Source: Progne subis subis
Taxonomy: Eukaryota; Chordata; Aves; Passeriformes; Hirundinidae
Direction of reading: 5' to 3'
Assembly (NCBI GenBank): GCA_022316685.1
Contig: JAKJHU010000065.1
Location: forward strand, 5,264,322 to 5,328,321
Length of the DNA: 64,000 nt
The position numbers and the translations under genes were made by a program. A model generated the notes under the pieces. It had not been told where the DNA came from and made no database searches. It saw only the letters and a program-made list of their open reading frames with translations. Below are positions 28,291-39,078 of the stretch, in pieces (within the stretch, counting starts at the first letter, position 1; each line of letters opens with the position of its first letter).

Positions 28291-30007
28291 ATGAAGGAAA
28301 CCAGATCCCAGCACTGAAAGGGAGCTGATATCTCCATCCTCAGGCTATTATCACAGGGACTCTGACCGTTGACTTAAGGTGACCTCTGTCATCTGCAACA
28401 AAATTTCCAAGCAAAGATTTGAATCAGCTGATGAATTAGCACAAATGCTCAGATCACTCTGGCCTGTGGAGATGGAGAAAGGAGAGAGGAAAAAGAGAGA
28501 AAGAGACATCTTCTGATTTCAGCTTTACTCTGGTATTCAAGTCCATCTGTGTTGCCCTCAAAACTGCAGTTGCTAGAGCTGCTACTGCCTTCAATTTTGC
28601 TCACTGCCAGTTGAAATGCTGCTCTCCCCTTCACAGACGGCTGTTGCACTTCCCAGCAGCAGGAGAAAGGCAGAGGAAAAGCAACTTCCTGGTGGCAAAC
28701 TGTCACCTCCAGGGGCAAGAGCCCTTGGTCCCAGGCTTCCATGGCAGAACTGCTGTCCTCCATCTCTCTGCCATTTCACGCGATGGTGCCTTTAGGTCTA
28801 GGGAAAAAAGCCTTTAAAACATCAGACACAACCCACTTGCACAAGCACAGATTCACAGGAACAGCAGTCCCAGTACAGACCGTTGTGAGTGGGTGGCAAA
28901 AGTGAAGCTAAAATAAGCTATAGTGAGGGAAACATTCCAAGAGAACTGTATGGACCATGGACATGGGTCTGCGCTGGTGGAAGGTGATGTGGTATATGGG
29001 GCTGAGTGATTCTAGCTGCCAGGTAAAATAAGCATGCTACAGGTTCAGACACATGGGCTGAACAGAAAAAAACCCCCAAAACAATATGAACAAAATCACC
29101 AGGAAAAGGGCTAAACTGAGGTAAATAGTAATGGCAAAGGATTAATAGAATCTACAGGGATTCCTGGCCCTTGTTGTGGCTTTGAACACAGAGTTTAACA
29201 GCTTCTTATTTTACCTTCGGGAAAGCCCAAGAGGGCAATTGGAGCAATTAGGGATCAAGCTGGCTGGAATAATTTGCTGGATGTTTTTAGCATGTATACC
29301 CCAATTTCTATATAGGGACAAATAGGAAGAGTGTCTATTTAGCCTCTATCTTCAAGAGAGAAATTATCTCTTGTCCAATGTTCAGGTGATTATTAAAATT
29401 TGAAGCATGTTTACAAAAGCAAAAATCTGGAACAAGTCATTTTGCAGCATGACTGAAACAGTTTCTGCATCCTTTCTCAGTTCTGGGATCATGCTGCAGG
29501 CAGCTCATGTGAGCAACAAGCATCAGCCCTGCAGCTCTGAGACAGATTTCAAAAGGACAAGAAATAAAAAAATAGATAAGGCAATAAAGACGTGTAATTA
29601 GCTGAGGATGGATGGGGTTCCAAAATTCAGGCCAGAATTAACTAACTTCAGATTATTTGTAGGAAACAAATGACAGAGAGATGGCTCTCCCTCTTATCTA
29701 AATATGTTTGCTCCAAAAAGGAAATATTTTGGAAAGAAAAATTTACGTTTCTCTGTCATAGATGGTGGATGCAAATGCACTTTCCACTCTGCTGAACTAC
29801 TGTGGAAAGCACGGAAGGGAAGGTGGTAATTCATTTTTGCAGACCAGTAAGAAGGTAGGCATTGTTGAAAAAGGTGATGGAGAAATTTCCAAAGACAGAA
29901 AAGCTTAACAAACAGGTCTGGAGGAACTGACGTCAGGCAAAAAGCTTAACGCCTTTCTGTCAGAGATGCACGTGGTGTCTCTCCAATATGAGCATTTGGA
30001 GGGGATT

Positions 30008-30029
30008 GGGGGGGGGGGGGGGGGGGGGG
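30008..30029 (+). repeat. Poly-G run of 22
   Basis: Twenty-two consecutive G followed by CGGGGCG. It could form a G-quadruplex and is a likely spot for length error in sequencing. Confidence 0.85.
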
Positions 30030-31499
30030 CGGGGCGTGTCACCTACGTCCTTCCGTGTGCTCTGAAAAACCGTATCAGGTTATTTGACCAGAGCATGCAA
30101 AATGAAGGAGTATTAACCCCTCTCCCTTGGCTTTATCTCCTTCTCTCTAAAATAAGGTTCCAAATATCCCCTCCTTCCACAGGGCTGAAAAAGGATGCTG
30201 TGAAACGTGTAGCTGGGTACCATAACCAGAAGGATTTGCTAATTTTTAACACTTATCATAGATGCAGGAGGTAAGACTTGAGTTGCCCACTACAAGTGAA
30301 AAGAAAGAATCACTTAGTTACAATTGCTCTTTGCTGCTCGGCTTGGTTGAGCTGAAGGAAGTGGTGAGAAAACAATTTTTTCCAAGAAAGGTTACCAAAG
30401 CTGACAGTCTTTTTCTGCATTGTAACTTCCACTGGAACATTGGGAGAGGGATCTGGAATACATGTGCAGTTCTGGGATCAAGGGGTTTTTAATGGCTAAT
30501 GCATTTTCTGCAGATGTACAAAGTGTCAAATGACATATATATACGCCACATGGATCTTAATCGGTGTGTAACTGATCGGCTGCTGTGCCTCATGGAAAGT
30601 GTGTGCCTTGATTGGAAAGTATTGAGGTCTTCAATGCCTTTAAGGGGGAACAGAAAACTTGTATCTATGGCAGAGATATTACCGTTGAGGGGTTAATTAG
30701 GCATTAACAACTGAGGCGGGAAAGCATTTTCTGGGGATAAGTGACCATCTGGGAGAAAGCAATGGCCTAAGAAACCCTGATTATTAGTGTATAGGCCTTG
30801 TTCTTACTCAAGGTCATTAGTAGGGCTGTAGGGTATGGCTGGATCAGAGTCCAAATATCCATTCAAAGGTGTCCTCTGACCCTTGAGGAGTGTGCACCTG
30901 ATTTGCAGCTAGCTGCAAATAAACTGGTACTGGTGAGGTTTTGAAAACATTGAGAGACCATGTTTGAATGAGGAATAAAAGGTTCACAGATCAGGTAAGT
31001 TTTGACGTTTTCAGTTTATAATATCCATCAATTATTTTATTTTACAATAAAGGCTTTACCCTGAAGCTCATTAGCAGCACTTTTGCTGGTGTCAGTCCCC
31101 AAAGAAGATAGTACCTTGGTATCTCATATTTCTGTTTGTCATACCCACTAGCAAGAGATGTTTCTCAAAAGAAGTGGGAATTGCAGGATAACCCACACAA
31201 ACAGGGAGATTTTATTGCTTTAGTATGAAATTTGAAAGTTTAAATTTTCTGTAGTTTTATACACGCACTTCGTACACATACAGATAGGTATGTGCACACA
31301 GAGAGAAAGAGGGAAACAATGTGATGACAATGAGGTCCACAGAGCTCTAATCACTCTGGACCAAATGGTTGGATTATTTCACTATGTCTCGACGGCTCTC
31401 CCGGACAGGTGATGCAGCAAGGCTTTGGGTTTTTAAGCAGGCCTGACAACTGCAAACATCTTCCTCTTTTTTTGCCTTTATCTTGAAATCTGGAGCTGA

Positions 31500-31900
31500 G
31501 GCGGGAAACGCCTTGGGCTTCATCCCCGGCTCTTCAGTGCTGGGTGAGGGCTGGATCCGGGGACATGCGGAATCGGCGGGAAGCCACAGCGAGTACTTGG
31601 AAGCGCAGGCTCGGGTCTGGATAGGGCCGAGGGCAGGGATGGGGGTCCGGGGTCAGCCCCACCACCCCGCCGTGCTTGCCTCACGCCCGGCCGGTGACCG
31701 GTGACGCAGGAGGAGCACGAATGGCATTGGCGAACGGGCCGTGGCACAGCCAATGGAAGCGTGAGGGGGGCGAGGCAGCGGCGCCGGGGTTCTACCGGGC
31801 ACCAGGTGACGTCAGTGCAGTACGGGTCACCATTGGCAGCTCGCTCGGGCGCGGCCAGGCTGGGACCCTGCTGGCTGCGGGCCCCTGAACAGAGATGGTC
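31500..31900. promoter_or_regulatory. CpG-rich promoter-like patch with CRE and CCAAT boxes
   Basis: A GC- and CpG-rich patch in AT-rich surroundings. It contains a perfect CRE, TGACGTCA, at 31807-31814. A CCAAT box (GCCAATGG) is at 31749-31756 and an inverted one (CCATTGGC) at 31830-31837, 15 bp after the CRE. It runs directly into the LTR-like sequence at 31.9 kb, so it may be the promoter part of that element. No coding exon is recognised next to it. Confidence 0.5.
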
Positions 31901-32430
31901 CCAAGCAGCCTGTGGTGAAAACCGCGCGGAAGCAGCTGTCCTGCAGCAGCCCATGAAGGTCCACACCTGCAGAAATCCACCTGCAGCCTTTGAAGGAGCC
32001 CAATGCCTTAGAAGGTGTGTGTGCCCGAGAGAGACTGTGACCCTATGGAGACATTGCGCTGAAGCAGGTTCCTGGCAGAACTTGTGACCCTGAGGGGAAT
32101 CCACACTGGAGCAGCCCGTTCCTGAAGGAATGACCCCATAGAAATGACCGATGCTGGAGCAGTTTGTGAAGAACTGCAGCCCATGGAAAGGACCCACGCT
32201 GAAGACGTTTGTGGAAGACTGTCTCCTGTGGGTGGGACTCCACACTGGAGCAGGGTGAGGAGGAAGGAGCAATGGACAATACATAATGAACTGATGACAA
32301 TCCTCATTCCACATCCTGCTGTGGAGTGTGTTGCTCAGAGTCTCCCAGAGACTCGGCATGGCTCTTTCATGGCTGTGAGGCATAGTGAAAGGGTGATAAT
32401 CCCCCATCCTTCCAGCTTTTACAGAGATAG
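31880..32430 (+). mobile_element. LTR-retrotransposon-like dispersed repeat
   Basis: The sequence has internal, roughly 40-45 bp repeated phrases of the kind 'GACC..ATGCTGGAGCAG...GTGAAGAACTGCAGCCCATGG' spread over 31.9-32.3 kb. I recognise this by eye as common in songbird LTR elements. It ends near CCCATCCTTCCAGC at 32.4 kb. The long minus-strand open frame across it has no protein family character. A related sequence in reverse orientation lies at 61.2-62.0 kb. Confidence 0.5.
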
Positions 32431-32439
32431 GAGGCAGGC

Positions 32440-32925
32440 ATGGGGGCAGAAGTCAGAAGTGTAGGAGATCCTGATCTGAAACCATTCGAAACTGAGGGTG
32501 AGATCAGCCCGGGAGATGGAGCTGCTCAATGTGCTCAAAATGTGTCTGGGATGTCAGGGGTGTCACTTTGGTCCTCCTTTCTTCTTCTCTCTCTGTTGAA
32601 AGAGCTCACCTCTCTCCCTATCTCCCTGGTTTGTGGCCTGCTCCATCCCACATCTCACTCAGCAGCCCCACAGTGGTCTGGCCTCGTGTTGTAACTGCCC
32701 TGTCAGGAACAGACAGTGGCCATGGAGAGATGTGGGAGAGGCTGTCAGAGGACTGGCTTCTCTTGACATGCCAGGTGGAGACCAACCAGAGTCTAGGAAA
32801 AGGAAGAGTCTCTGGCTGCAATATGGAGTCTGTGTAGTGCACTGAGCGGTTTCCTGAGAAAAGCCCATGAGGGTGAGGAAGGGTGAGAGACACAGGAGCC
32901 ACATGCATCAGGGGAAGTTTGTAGC
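32440..32925. other. Spacer downstream of CD1-A
   Basis: GC-moderate sequence with no recognised gene, RNA or repeat family. The overlapping open frames on both strands look like chance. Confidence 0.4.
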
Positions 32926-32927
32926 TG

Positions 32928-32933
32928 TTTAAT
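32928..32933 (-). terminator. Polyadenylation signal of CD1-A (ATTAAA)
   Basis: ATTAAA on the minus strand, about 100 bp past the CD1-A stop codon. It is the first such hexamer after the stop, implying a short 3' UTR. Confidence 0.55.
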
Positions 32934-33033
32934 GTGGTGTTTTTCCAAAACCATGTTGCTGCTGATGGGTCAGGAGCGGGACATGAAGTAAGAAGGGAGA
33001 GCAAGCGGTTGTTGCTGTGTGGGCACCCTGGTC

Positions 33034-36000
33034 TCAAATGATGAATTCCTGGGTCTCCCAGGCAGCCTCATTACCCTTCCTGCAAAGGGTATGCATGAGC
33101 TGTGTTGACAGTCAGGGAGTTCACCCCTACAGAGCTGCTGCTGCTGCTGCAACCCCAGGACTGACCTATATGCCTATAAATCTTACAGCAGGTGATGGGA
33201 GGGAGAGCTCACCTGTGCTTCCACCACCAAAATCCCCCAGCAGAGGCTGTGGCCACAAGAAGCAGCACCACAATGGTGATGCTGATGGTTGGAGCTGCCC
33301 TGCGGTTTTCTGGGACAGGGGGGGAAGAGGGCGACTGTGTGGAGGTGGCAGCGCCAGTCAAGGAGTTGCCCCTCATAGGGCCAGTGGCTGCTGTCTGCAG
33401 CCCCATCCCCATCCCCAAGGGTGGCACCTACCCCATGGGATGAGAAGGCTGCGGGTGCCCAGGCTGCGGTGGCGCACACGGCAGACATAGCTGTGCCCAT
33501 CACGGGGGGCCACGGCCAAGACACTGCGGAGCTGGTAGGTGAGGTCAGCGTTGGGCAGGATGGTGCTGGTGTTGAGTGCCGGGCCTGGAGGCACCTCCTG
33601 GCCATCCCGCAGCCAGGCCACGCTGATGGGACGGGGGTAGAAGCCAGTGACGTGGCAAACGAGCAGCAGCTGGTCTAGGCTGGGGGTGCGGGCAAAGACC
33701 GTGGCCACAGGCAGCTCTGGGGAATGAGAGCAAAGGGGTGAGGGAAGCCCTGGTGGGGCACGGGCTGGACCCCAGTGTGGGGGTGGCTGTTGCAGGGTCA
33801 GGGTGGTCTCACCTTGTCTCTCCAGGATTTCCCTCCCATACCTCTTCATGCTGAGGAAGTTGCTCTGGCACACCCAGATGGAGAGAAGGTACTCCAGAAG
33901 CACTTTGACAGACTTCTGCTTGTTGAGGCTCTTGCTGACCAGCTCTGCCACCTGGGTTGGCTGCTGGGCCTCCCAGTGCTGTTTATCTACCTCAAAAGCT
34001 ACAAGGTCTCTGCCATCCCAGCTGACATTCAGGAAGCTCCGGCCTGTCGTATTGGGGTACAGCACACAGCCTGCACGTAACTGGACCACCAACGGGTCTG
34101 TCAAGGGCAAAGCCAGAGGAGAGATCCCATGAGTGTGTGGGACGTGGGTGGAATGAGGTGGGGTGTGGCTGAGGGCACATACAGGGATGCAGTGGAAAGC
34201 AGGGTGCAACAGGCACAGGGGGTAAGGCCATGCTTCAGGAGACTCCATACACCCCGCAAGCCCTCAGGCCCCCTGGAAGAATGGAGTGGATATCGGTGTG
34301 GGGTGCTTGCTTAAAAAGAATTCTGTCCCCCAAAAAATTTGCCCCCATTTTCTCTTCCTTGATCATTGCTGTGTCAATCCTGCAGTTCCAGCAAATTTGT
34401 TGGCAGCTCTCCCTGACACACAGGGGGTTCCTTGTGCCAGATGGCAGAAGCCCCGAGGGATATTTTTGGTCTGCTGCCCTACCCACCCCTGCTAGTCATA
34501 TGCCCCAGCTGCTGCAGTGTTTCAGGAGCTGTTGCATCCTATGAGACGCACCTCCCGCCCCCCCCCCAATGCCATCCTGGTGGGGAGCAGGCCACAACCT
34601 GGGGAGAAGGACTAGGGATTTGGCATGGCTCATTCCTATACTCACAGTGCTGTTCTGTCTGATGAACTGTGTCGTGCACAAATCGGATCATATTGCGCAG
34701 AAAGATTTTGTACTGGGACATTATCTTTTCCCCGTCACCTTCAGCTGCAGCCTGGCTGGCCCAGGGCCAGTGGAAGTGGATGCTCCAGTTGGCCGGATGC
34801 AGTGTTAAGATGGGTATGTCCCCTACGAGTGCCACGCCCGACACCTCAGCAGAGCTGATGTTGGCGAAGAAGGTAGTCAGGAGGTACTGGATAATCTGTG
34901 GCTCTGCTAGGAGAGAGTATAGAGACAGGAAAGGGTGCAGGAAGGAGAGGACTGGAGGTGTTAAAGGGGAAATTGGAAGTGGAGGTGCTGGAGGGGGAAC
35001 AGGGGATTCGGACTAGGTAATAAGAAATAATTTTTTTTATGTGAGGAGCAGTGAGACACTGGCATATGTTACCCAGATATATGGTGGAGGCCCCACCTCT
35101 TGAAACATTCAAGGCCAGGTTGTTTGGTGCTCTGAGCAGGGAAGGTGTCCCCGCCCATGGCAGAGGGGTTGCACTGAATGGCTTTTAAAAGGTCCTTTTC
35201 ACCCCAAATCATTCTGTGCTTCTATGATTCTATACTCTTCATCCTGCTCAGGATTGTCTCCCTGTCTGAACTTCCTCTGACTTCACTGCTCTTTTTCCTT
35301 CTCTATTTTACTTTCAACAAAGTGACTGTCTGCTGCTGAAGATGTTAGGCATTTTATCCCCTCCCTCCTTTGCATGCTTCCCTCCCAGCAGCTAGAGCTG
35401 CTGTCTAACTGTCCAGAGCAGATGAAGGGGCACCTTGCTGCTCGTTTGGGGTGATGTTTCTCCCCAGGAAAAGCACCTGTGCCAGGATCTGCCAAAGACC
35501 TGGACATGGTACAGAGAATACAGAGGATGGTTGATAGGAAAGGGCATTTTGTCCAGGCTTGGGGCTCCCTTACAGGGCCAGAACACCAGCCCAGGCCAGA
35601 GATCAATCCTGCCTTTCTGTGTCTGATGCTGCCTGCCCTGGAAGCATATGGTCTCACAGCATTGTGGTAAAACTCTCTGTGTGACAGCAGTGCCTGAAAC
35701 ACCCTCTGGCAGGTGCAGCTCTCTAACGAACGAGGGGCCGCTGTAAGGGGCCCTCAGCACCATGTGGAGCTGAGATCTGCCTGGCACCCATGGGCTCCCT
35801 GCAGGAGGAGGAGATCTTGCAGGAAAACTCGACACCCAAGGCCTGTTTTGGGACCACTGTAGTTTCTTCTGCTTGTGTGCTCAAGCCTCTGTGTTGGAGC
35901 TGGTGGGGCAGAAGTTCTGAGCTGAAGGCAGGAACAGAGAGGGTGGTCAGGAACAAAGCATGTTTGGGTGGTGCACGGTGGAAGGTGGCTCTCTGATGCT

Positions 36001-36207
36001 GGGAATCATCTGCACCCCCCACCCCCTATACGGCACAGTGGCCTGGCCATGCCTCCCCTGAGCAGAACTTGTGGGGTCCTCTGACAGGGCGGGGGGGGGG
36101 GTGGTGAGAACGGTTGAGGCGAGCCAGGGCTCCCACTTACCCTCTGGGTCTGCCCACATCCCAGGGAGGAGGATCGGGAGAAAGAGGAGGAGGTGAGGGG
36201 GCTGCAT
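33034..36207 (-). CDS. CD1: CD1-A: CD1-family lipid-antigen-presenting glycoprotein, six exons
   Basis: MHC class I-like heavy chain that pairs with beta-2-microglobulin and presents lipids at the cell surface. Exons: 36141-36207 (signal, MQPPHLLLFLPILLPGMWA), 34646-34906 (alpha-1), 33813-34097 (alpha-2), 33432-33716 (alpha-3), 33213-33309 (membrane), 33034-33079 (tail). All donors are GT and acceptors AG. Exons 1-4 end in phase 1 and the frame stays open for 346 aa. Alpha-2 Cys120-Cys186 and alpha-3 Cys225-Cys283 with Trp239 are present. Sequons lie at Asn38, 62, 125, 133 and 253. The membrane helix is about 306-329, ending FWWWKHR, and the tail is KGNEAAWETQEFII. The WSIHF...W motif and YPLVVQ..AGC junction indicate CD1, not classical class I. 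ATG 36207 was chosen over an upstream ATG at 36258 because it gives a compact signal peptide. Intron 1 is long because of a CR1 insertion. Confidence 0.93.
35040..35233 (+). mobile_element. CR1: CR1 LINE 3' end in intron 1 of CD1-A
   Basis: The order GGCCCCACCTCTTGAAACATTCAAGG (in part), GGTTGTTTGGTGCTCTGAGCAG, CCATGGCAGAGGGGTTG, AAAGGTCC and CTATGATTCTAT follows the 3' UTR and terminal octamer-type repeats of avian CR1. It is 5'-truncated. It contributes to the length of this intron (1234 bp against 306 bp in CD1-B). Confidence 0.85.
35240..36130. other. Remainder of CD1-A intron 1
   Basis: No counterpart in the short intron 1 of CD1-B and no recognised exon. It contains a 12-base G run at about 36088. 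Part of it may be further inserted repeat DNA that I cannot name. Confidence 0.4.
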
Positions 36208-36297
36208 GGCGCATGCGGCAAGGCTGAAGAAGCAACAGCACTGACTGTGGGATCCCAAGCTTCAACCCAGCCCAGCAGTCACTGCGGTGGCTTTCCA

Positions 36298-36408
36298 CCA
36301 ATTGGAGAATCAATGTGTCAGGGAGGAGCCCAGAGGTCTCAAGCTGAGGGCTGGGGACGTGTGGGAGGGACAAAAACTGAAATACTCGAGCCGGAAGTAC
36401 CGTGACGG
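36298..36408 (-). promoter_or_regulatory. Candidate CD1-A promoter elements
   Basis: A palindromic CCAATTGG box at 36298-36305 lies 91 bp upstream of the start codon. An ETS-type CCGGAAGT at 36391-36398 and a CRE-like GTGACGG at 36402-36408 follow further upstream. CD1-B also has a CCAAT box (GCCAATGG) 135 bp from its ATG. No TATA box is evident. The transcription start is not determinable here. Confidence 0.4.
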
Positions 36409-36419
36409 GTTGGGGCTGG

Positions 36420-37220
36420 GAAAAGCCCAGCCAGAAGGAGAAGGCAGAGGAAAAGAGTCCCAGGAAACAGAACTAGGAAAAAAGATGTTCAAGCTGGGTT
36501 TAGCTGACGTCCCCTCCCCACCAATATTACATTGTACTATTTCTGTTCTTGTGGGATGCATCAGCACCAATGCAGGTGACAATGGCTTTCGGATTTCAAA
36601 ACTAACCGGAGAAAGATGGTTTCTGTCCCCTCAACCCCTACACAGGGAGAAGGGATACTTTGGGTCACCCCCCTCCCACTTCTGTCACCTCCAGCTCAGG
36701 CTGCTCCTGCATCACTTACCTAATTCTAGGGATGGGGCTCCCAGGGAGGAGGTGACAAGCTGTTTCACCTAGTCCCAAGCTGTGGGACATAGCTGGGGAG
36801 CCCCAACTCTGCTCTAAACACCTGGCGGTGGGCCTTGCAACTCCCCTTTTCTTCCCACCAGCTTTGGTGAGGAATGTGGTCCCCCTCCCCTAGAGCCCCC
36901 CGAGCATGGGAACTGAAACGGTGGGAGCTATCCCCCTGCTCCATCCCCACTGGCACCAGTGTCCAGTGCTGGAGGGATCATGGAGTGATGAGATTCAGCC
37001 TCCCCATCCCCACAATGACCCCAATCGACTGCTCCTCCCTGGCTCCTCCCCTCAACCTGCAGTTTCTCTTCCCCTTTTTTGGGTGGTGCTTCCATTGGGG
37101 GTGAAGGTAGAACCAAAACCACAACCAAGGGCGAGTCTGAGGGGTGCACCTTGATACCATCCAAATACTGAATATTTTTGCTTCCACAGAGCTGTCTCAG
37201 AGAGAAGTAGGACAGAAATT
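36420..37220. other. CD1-A upstream spacer, partly paralogous to 42.7-43.3 kb
   Basis: Scattered phrases shared with the sequence upstream of CD1-B, such as GTGCTGGAGGGA and AACTCCCCTTTTCTTCCCACCAGC-like stretches, show that this flank belongs to the tandem duplication. No coding exon is recognised. Confidence 0.5.
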
Positions 37221-37222
37221 AC

Positions 37223-37508
37223 ACCAACTTCCCCAGCAGCATGACGCAGGAGATGTCCAGCTATGCCACCACAAGGTCCACATCCCTCCCACTAGTCCTA
37301 GACCCAGAGGAGAGTGTTTGGCTGTCAGGATGACAAAGCGCAGCCATGGGGCAGCCAGGGAGGGAAGAGACAAGGTGGGTTTTGTCTCTGCAATCCTGTA
37401 TGGTGATCACTTGTCCCCATGGTCTCCCCTGAGATGACTGCTGGTCACTTCTTGCTGAGCAGCTGAGAGGCCAATTGCAGCCCTCTGTCCTGTGAAGGTG
37501 CATGTGAC
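37223..37508. repeat. Duplicated CD1-upstream block, copy 1
   Basis: About 285 bp nearly identical to 43313-43592. The differences are a handful of substitutions and one gap of about 8 bp. It includes GCAGCATGACGCAG, GTTTGGCTGTCAGGATGAC and GAGGCCAATTGCAG. It has no convincing open frame, and its function is unknown. Confidence 0.8.
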
Positions 37509-37800
37509 ACTACCCGTGTCTGAGCTGCTCATAGGACAGGGCCAGGCACTTGGCTTGTGTGGGTGGTTACAGTGTGTTCAGCCCCCTCGGAAATTCCTCC
37601 AGATGTCTCCCAGTGATGCAGTGGATCCGCTTCAAAGTTCTGCTTTAGCCCTTCCACTTCTCTATTGAATGTACTTCTCATGCTTGGAGGTTTTTTTCAC
37701 TTCCTTTTTTTGCTCACAACTTCTTCCTCCTTCATATTGTCAGTTCTCTGGTCTGAAAATGACCCAAGGGGACAGGGGGTTGTTGGTCCACACAGACCAT

Positions 37801-37930
37801 TGGTCCTCAGAGTCCCCTCAGGTGACCGTGGTCCTCAGAGTCACCCCCAGGTTACCGCTGGTCCCCACAGTTTCCTCGGATGACATTGATTCTTACAGTC
37901 CTCTCAAGTGATTACTGATCCTCACTTTCC
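37801..37930. repeat. 29-bp minisatellite, about five copies
   Basis: Imperfect tandem units built on TGGTCCTCAGAGTCCCCTCA start near 37801, 37829, 37859, 37888 and 37916 (spacing 28-30 bp). Weaker copies follow to about 38030. Confidence 0.7.
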
Positions 37931-38039
37931 CCCTGCCCTAGAGGACTATAGGACTTTGAAATTCTCATGTGGCCACTGGTCCTCAAATTACAGGTGACAT
38001 TAGCCTTTGCAATCTCCCCTGAGGTGAATGCTGCAACCC

Positions 38040-39060
38040 CCCAAGCTGTGCCTGGGTAAGCTGGGGTGGACAGAAATGCAGTGCCTCTGGGTGCCATACT
38101 GAGTGGGTGGATGAGCAGCAGCAACCACCGCACTGGGCTGTGGTGAGGTGCCTTCAGAATCCTCTAAAAATGCCTAGGTGGGGCCTGTTATTGTAAAGTC
38201 TCTTAGGGGATGTGAGCAAATATTTGCAGACACCCCCCTGGTACCAGGTGTTTTGTGAGTGTGGTGCTGTAGGGTCTCTTGGGAGGTCATTCACATGAAC
38301 AGCTTTCCTCAGCATGCTTCCTCACTGGTGGCACCTGCTCTTCAGGTCTGCCCAGTGCAGTGAGTGCTGCAGGATATTCCACTCTGCTTGGGAGAGGAAT
38401 TGCCCCATTTGCCCTGTGAGTGCCGAGGCTGCAGGGAGGCATGCCCACACCTAAGAGTTTCATCTGTCTGTCCCAATTCAGCAGGGGCTGGGAGAAGCTT
38501 GGTGTCACTCCTCTTGCAGGGAGGTCCCTGAGTCCTGTGGTGCCCACAGGTGACTCTGGCTGCGAGGGAAATGCAGTCTTCATCCCAGCATTGTGGTTTC
38601 CAGGTTCTGGCCAGGGGAGAACAAGCACTATTTGATTTGTGGTGGATATGGCCACAAGCCAGCCAGGTTTTCTGGCTTGCACACTTCCTGGGAAAATTTC
38701 CAGGAAGTTGTCCAGTGAAACCAAACCTTTTGAAGCTACGTGTTCAAATTGATTGGGAACATGAACTACATGCCTTCCTGTGTGTGTGAACTCTGCTATC
38801 TTTGATGGGACATGGGCTTCTTTTTTCTCCTTTATTAGGAGCCTTGGGGTCACATTACTCCCATGTGCTCAGTTTCTTATTTCCATGCACTATGTGAGAA
38901 CATGTTCATATATGCACAGGCACACATGTAGTGTTTTTTCCCCATGCCTTGGTGCTTTCTGCAATCAGCGCCAATAATTCAGCCATGTTTCAGCTTCCAT
39001 ACGTGGCTGATCAAAACTTCTCCAAGCCCATTCAACTGCAAAGGCACGTGAACTTAGTGA
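38040..39060. other. Spacer between the CD1 genes
   Basis: No gene, RNA or repeat family recognised. The 188-codon open frame on the minus strand has no family character. Confidence 0.4.
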
Positions 39061-39072
39061 AAATATTAATGG

Positions 39073-39078
39073 TTTATT
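39073..39078 (-). terminator. Polyadenylation signal of CD1-B (AATAAA)
   Basis: AATAAA on the minus strand about 520 bp past the stop of CD1-B, the first such hexamer after the stop. This gives a longer 3' UTR than in CD1-A. Confidence 0.5.

Larger units (their letters stand above)
25420..31480. other. Intergenic stretch, no gene recognised
   Basis: AT-rich sequence between the BICD2 promoter and the CpG-rich patch at 31.5 kb. I see no exon with family similarity, no RNA gene and no clear transposon body. Only simple repeats stand out, listed separately. Short open frames here look like chance. Confidence 0.5.

Noticed and set aside
28085..28317. Lysine-rich small proteins
   Set aside because: Pure by-products of the (CAAA)n low-complexity tract.
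31520..32407. 295-codon minus-strand open frame
   Set aside because: It runs across the promoter-like patch and the LTR-like repeat. The translation reflects repeated noncoding phrases, not a protein.
32970..33152. 60-codon frame as the CD1-A tail, or read-through of the exon 5 donor into TGA
   Set aside because: The acceptor CCCTTTGCAG|G at 33080 gives a compact tail in phase with exon 5, matching the exon design of CD1-B. The alternatives need a poor acceptor or retain an intron.
33373..34248. Single 291-codon open frame as one intronless CD1 exon
   Set aside because: It reads through the 96-bp intron 3, which happens to be open in frame. Donor GTGAG at 33812 and acceptor CCCCAG at 33717 mark the true exon borders, as in CD1-B.
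36141..36258. Upstream in-frame ATG at 36258 as start of CD1-A
   Set aside because: It would add 17 residues before an already good signal peptide. The inner ATG gives the expected length.
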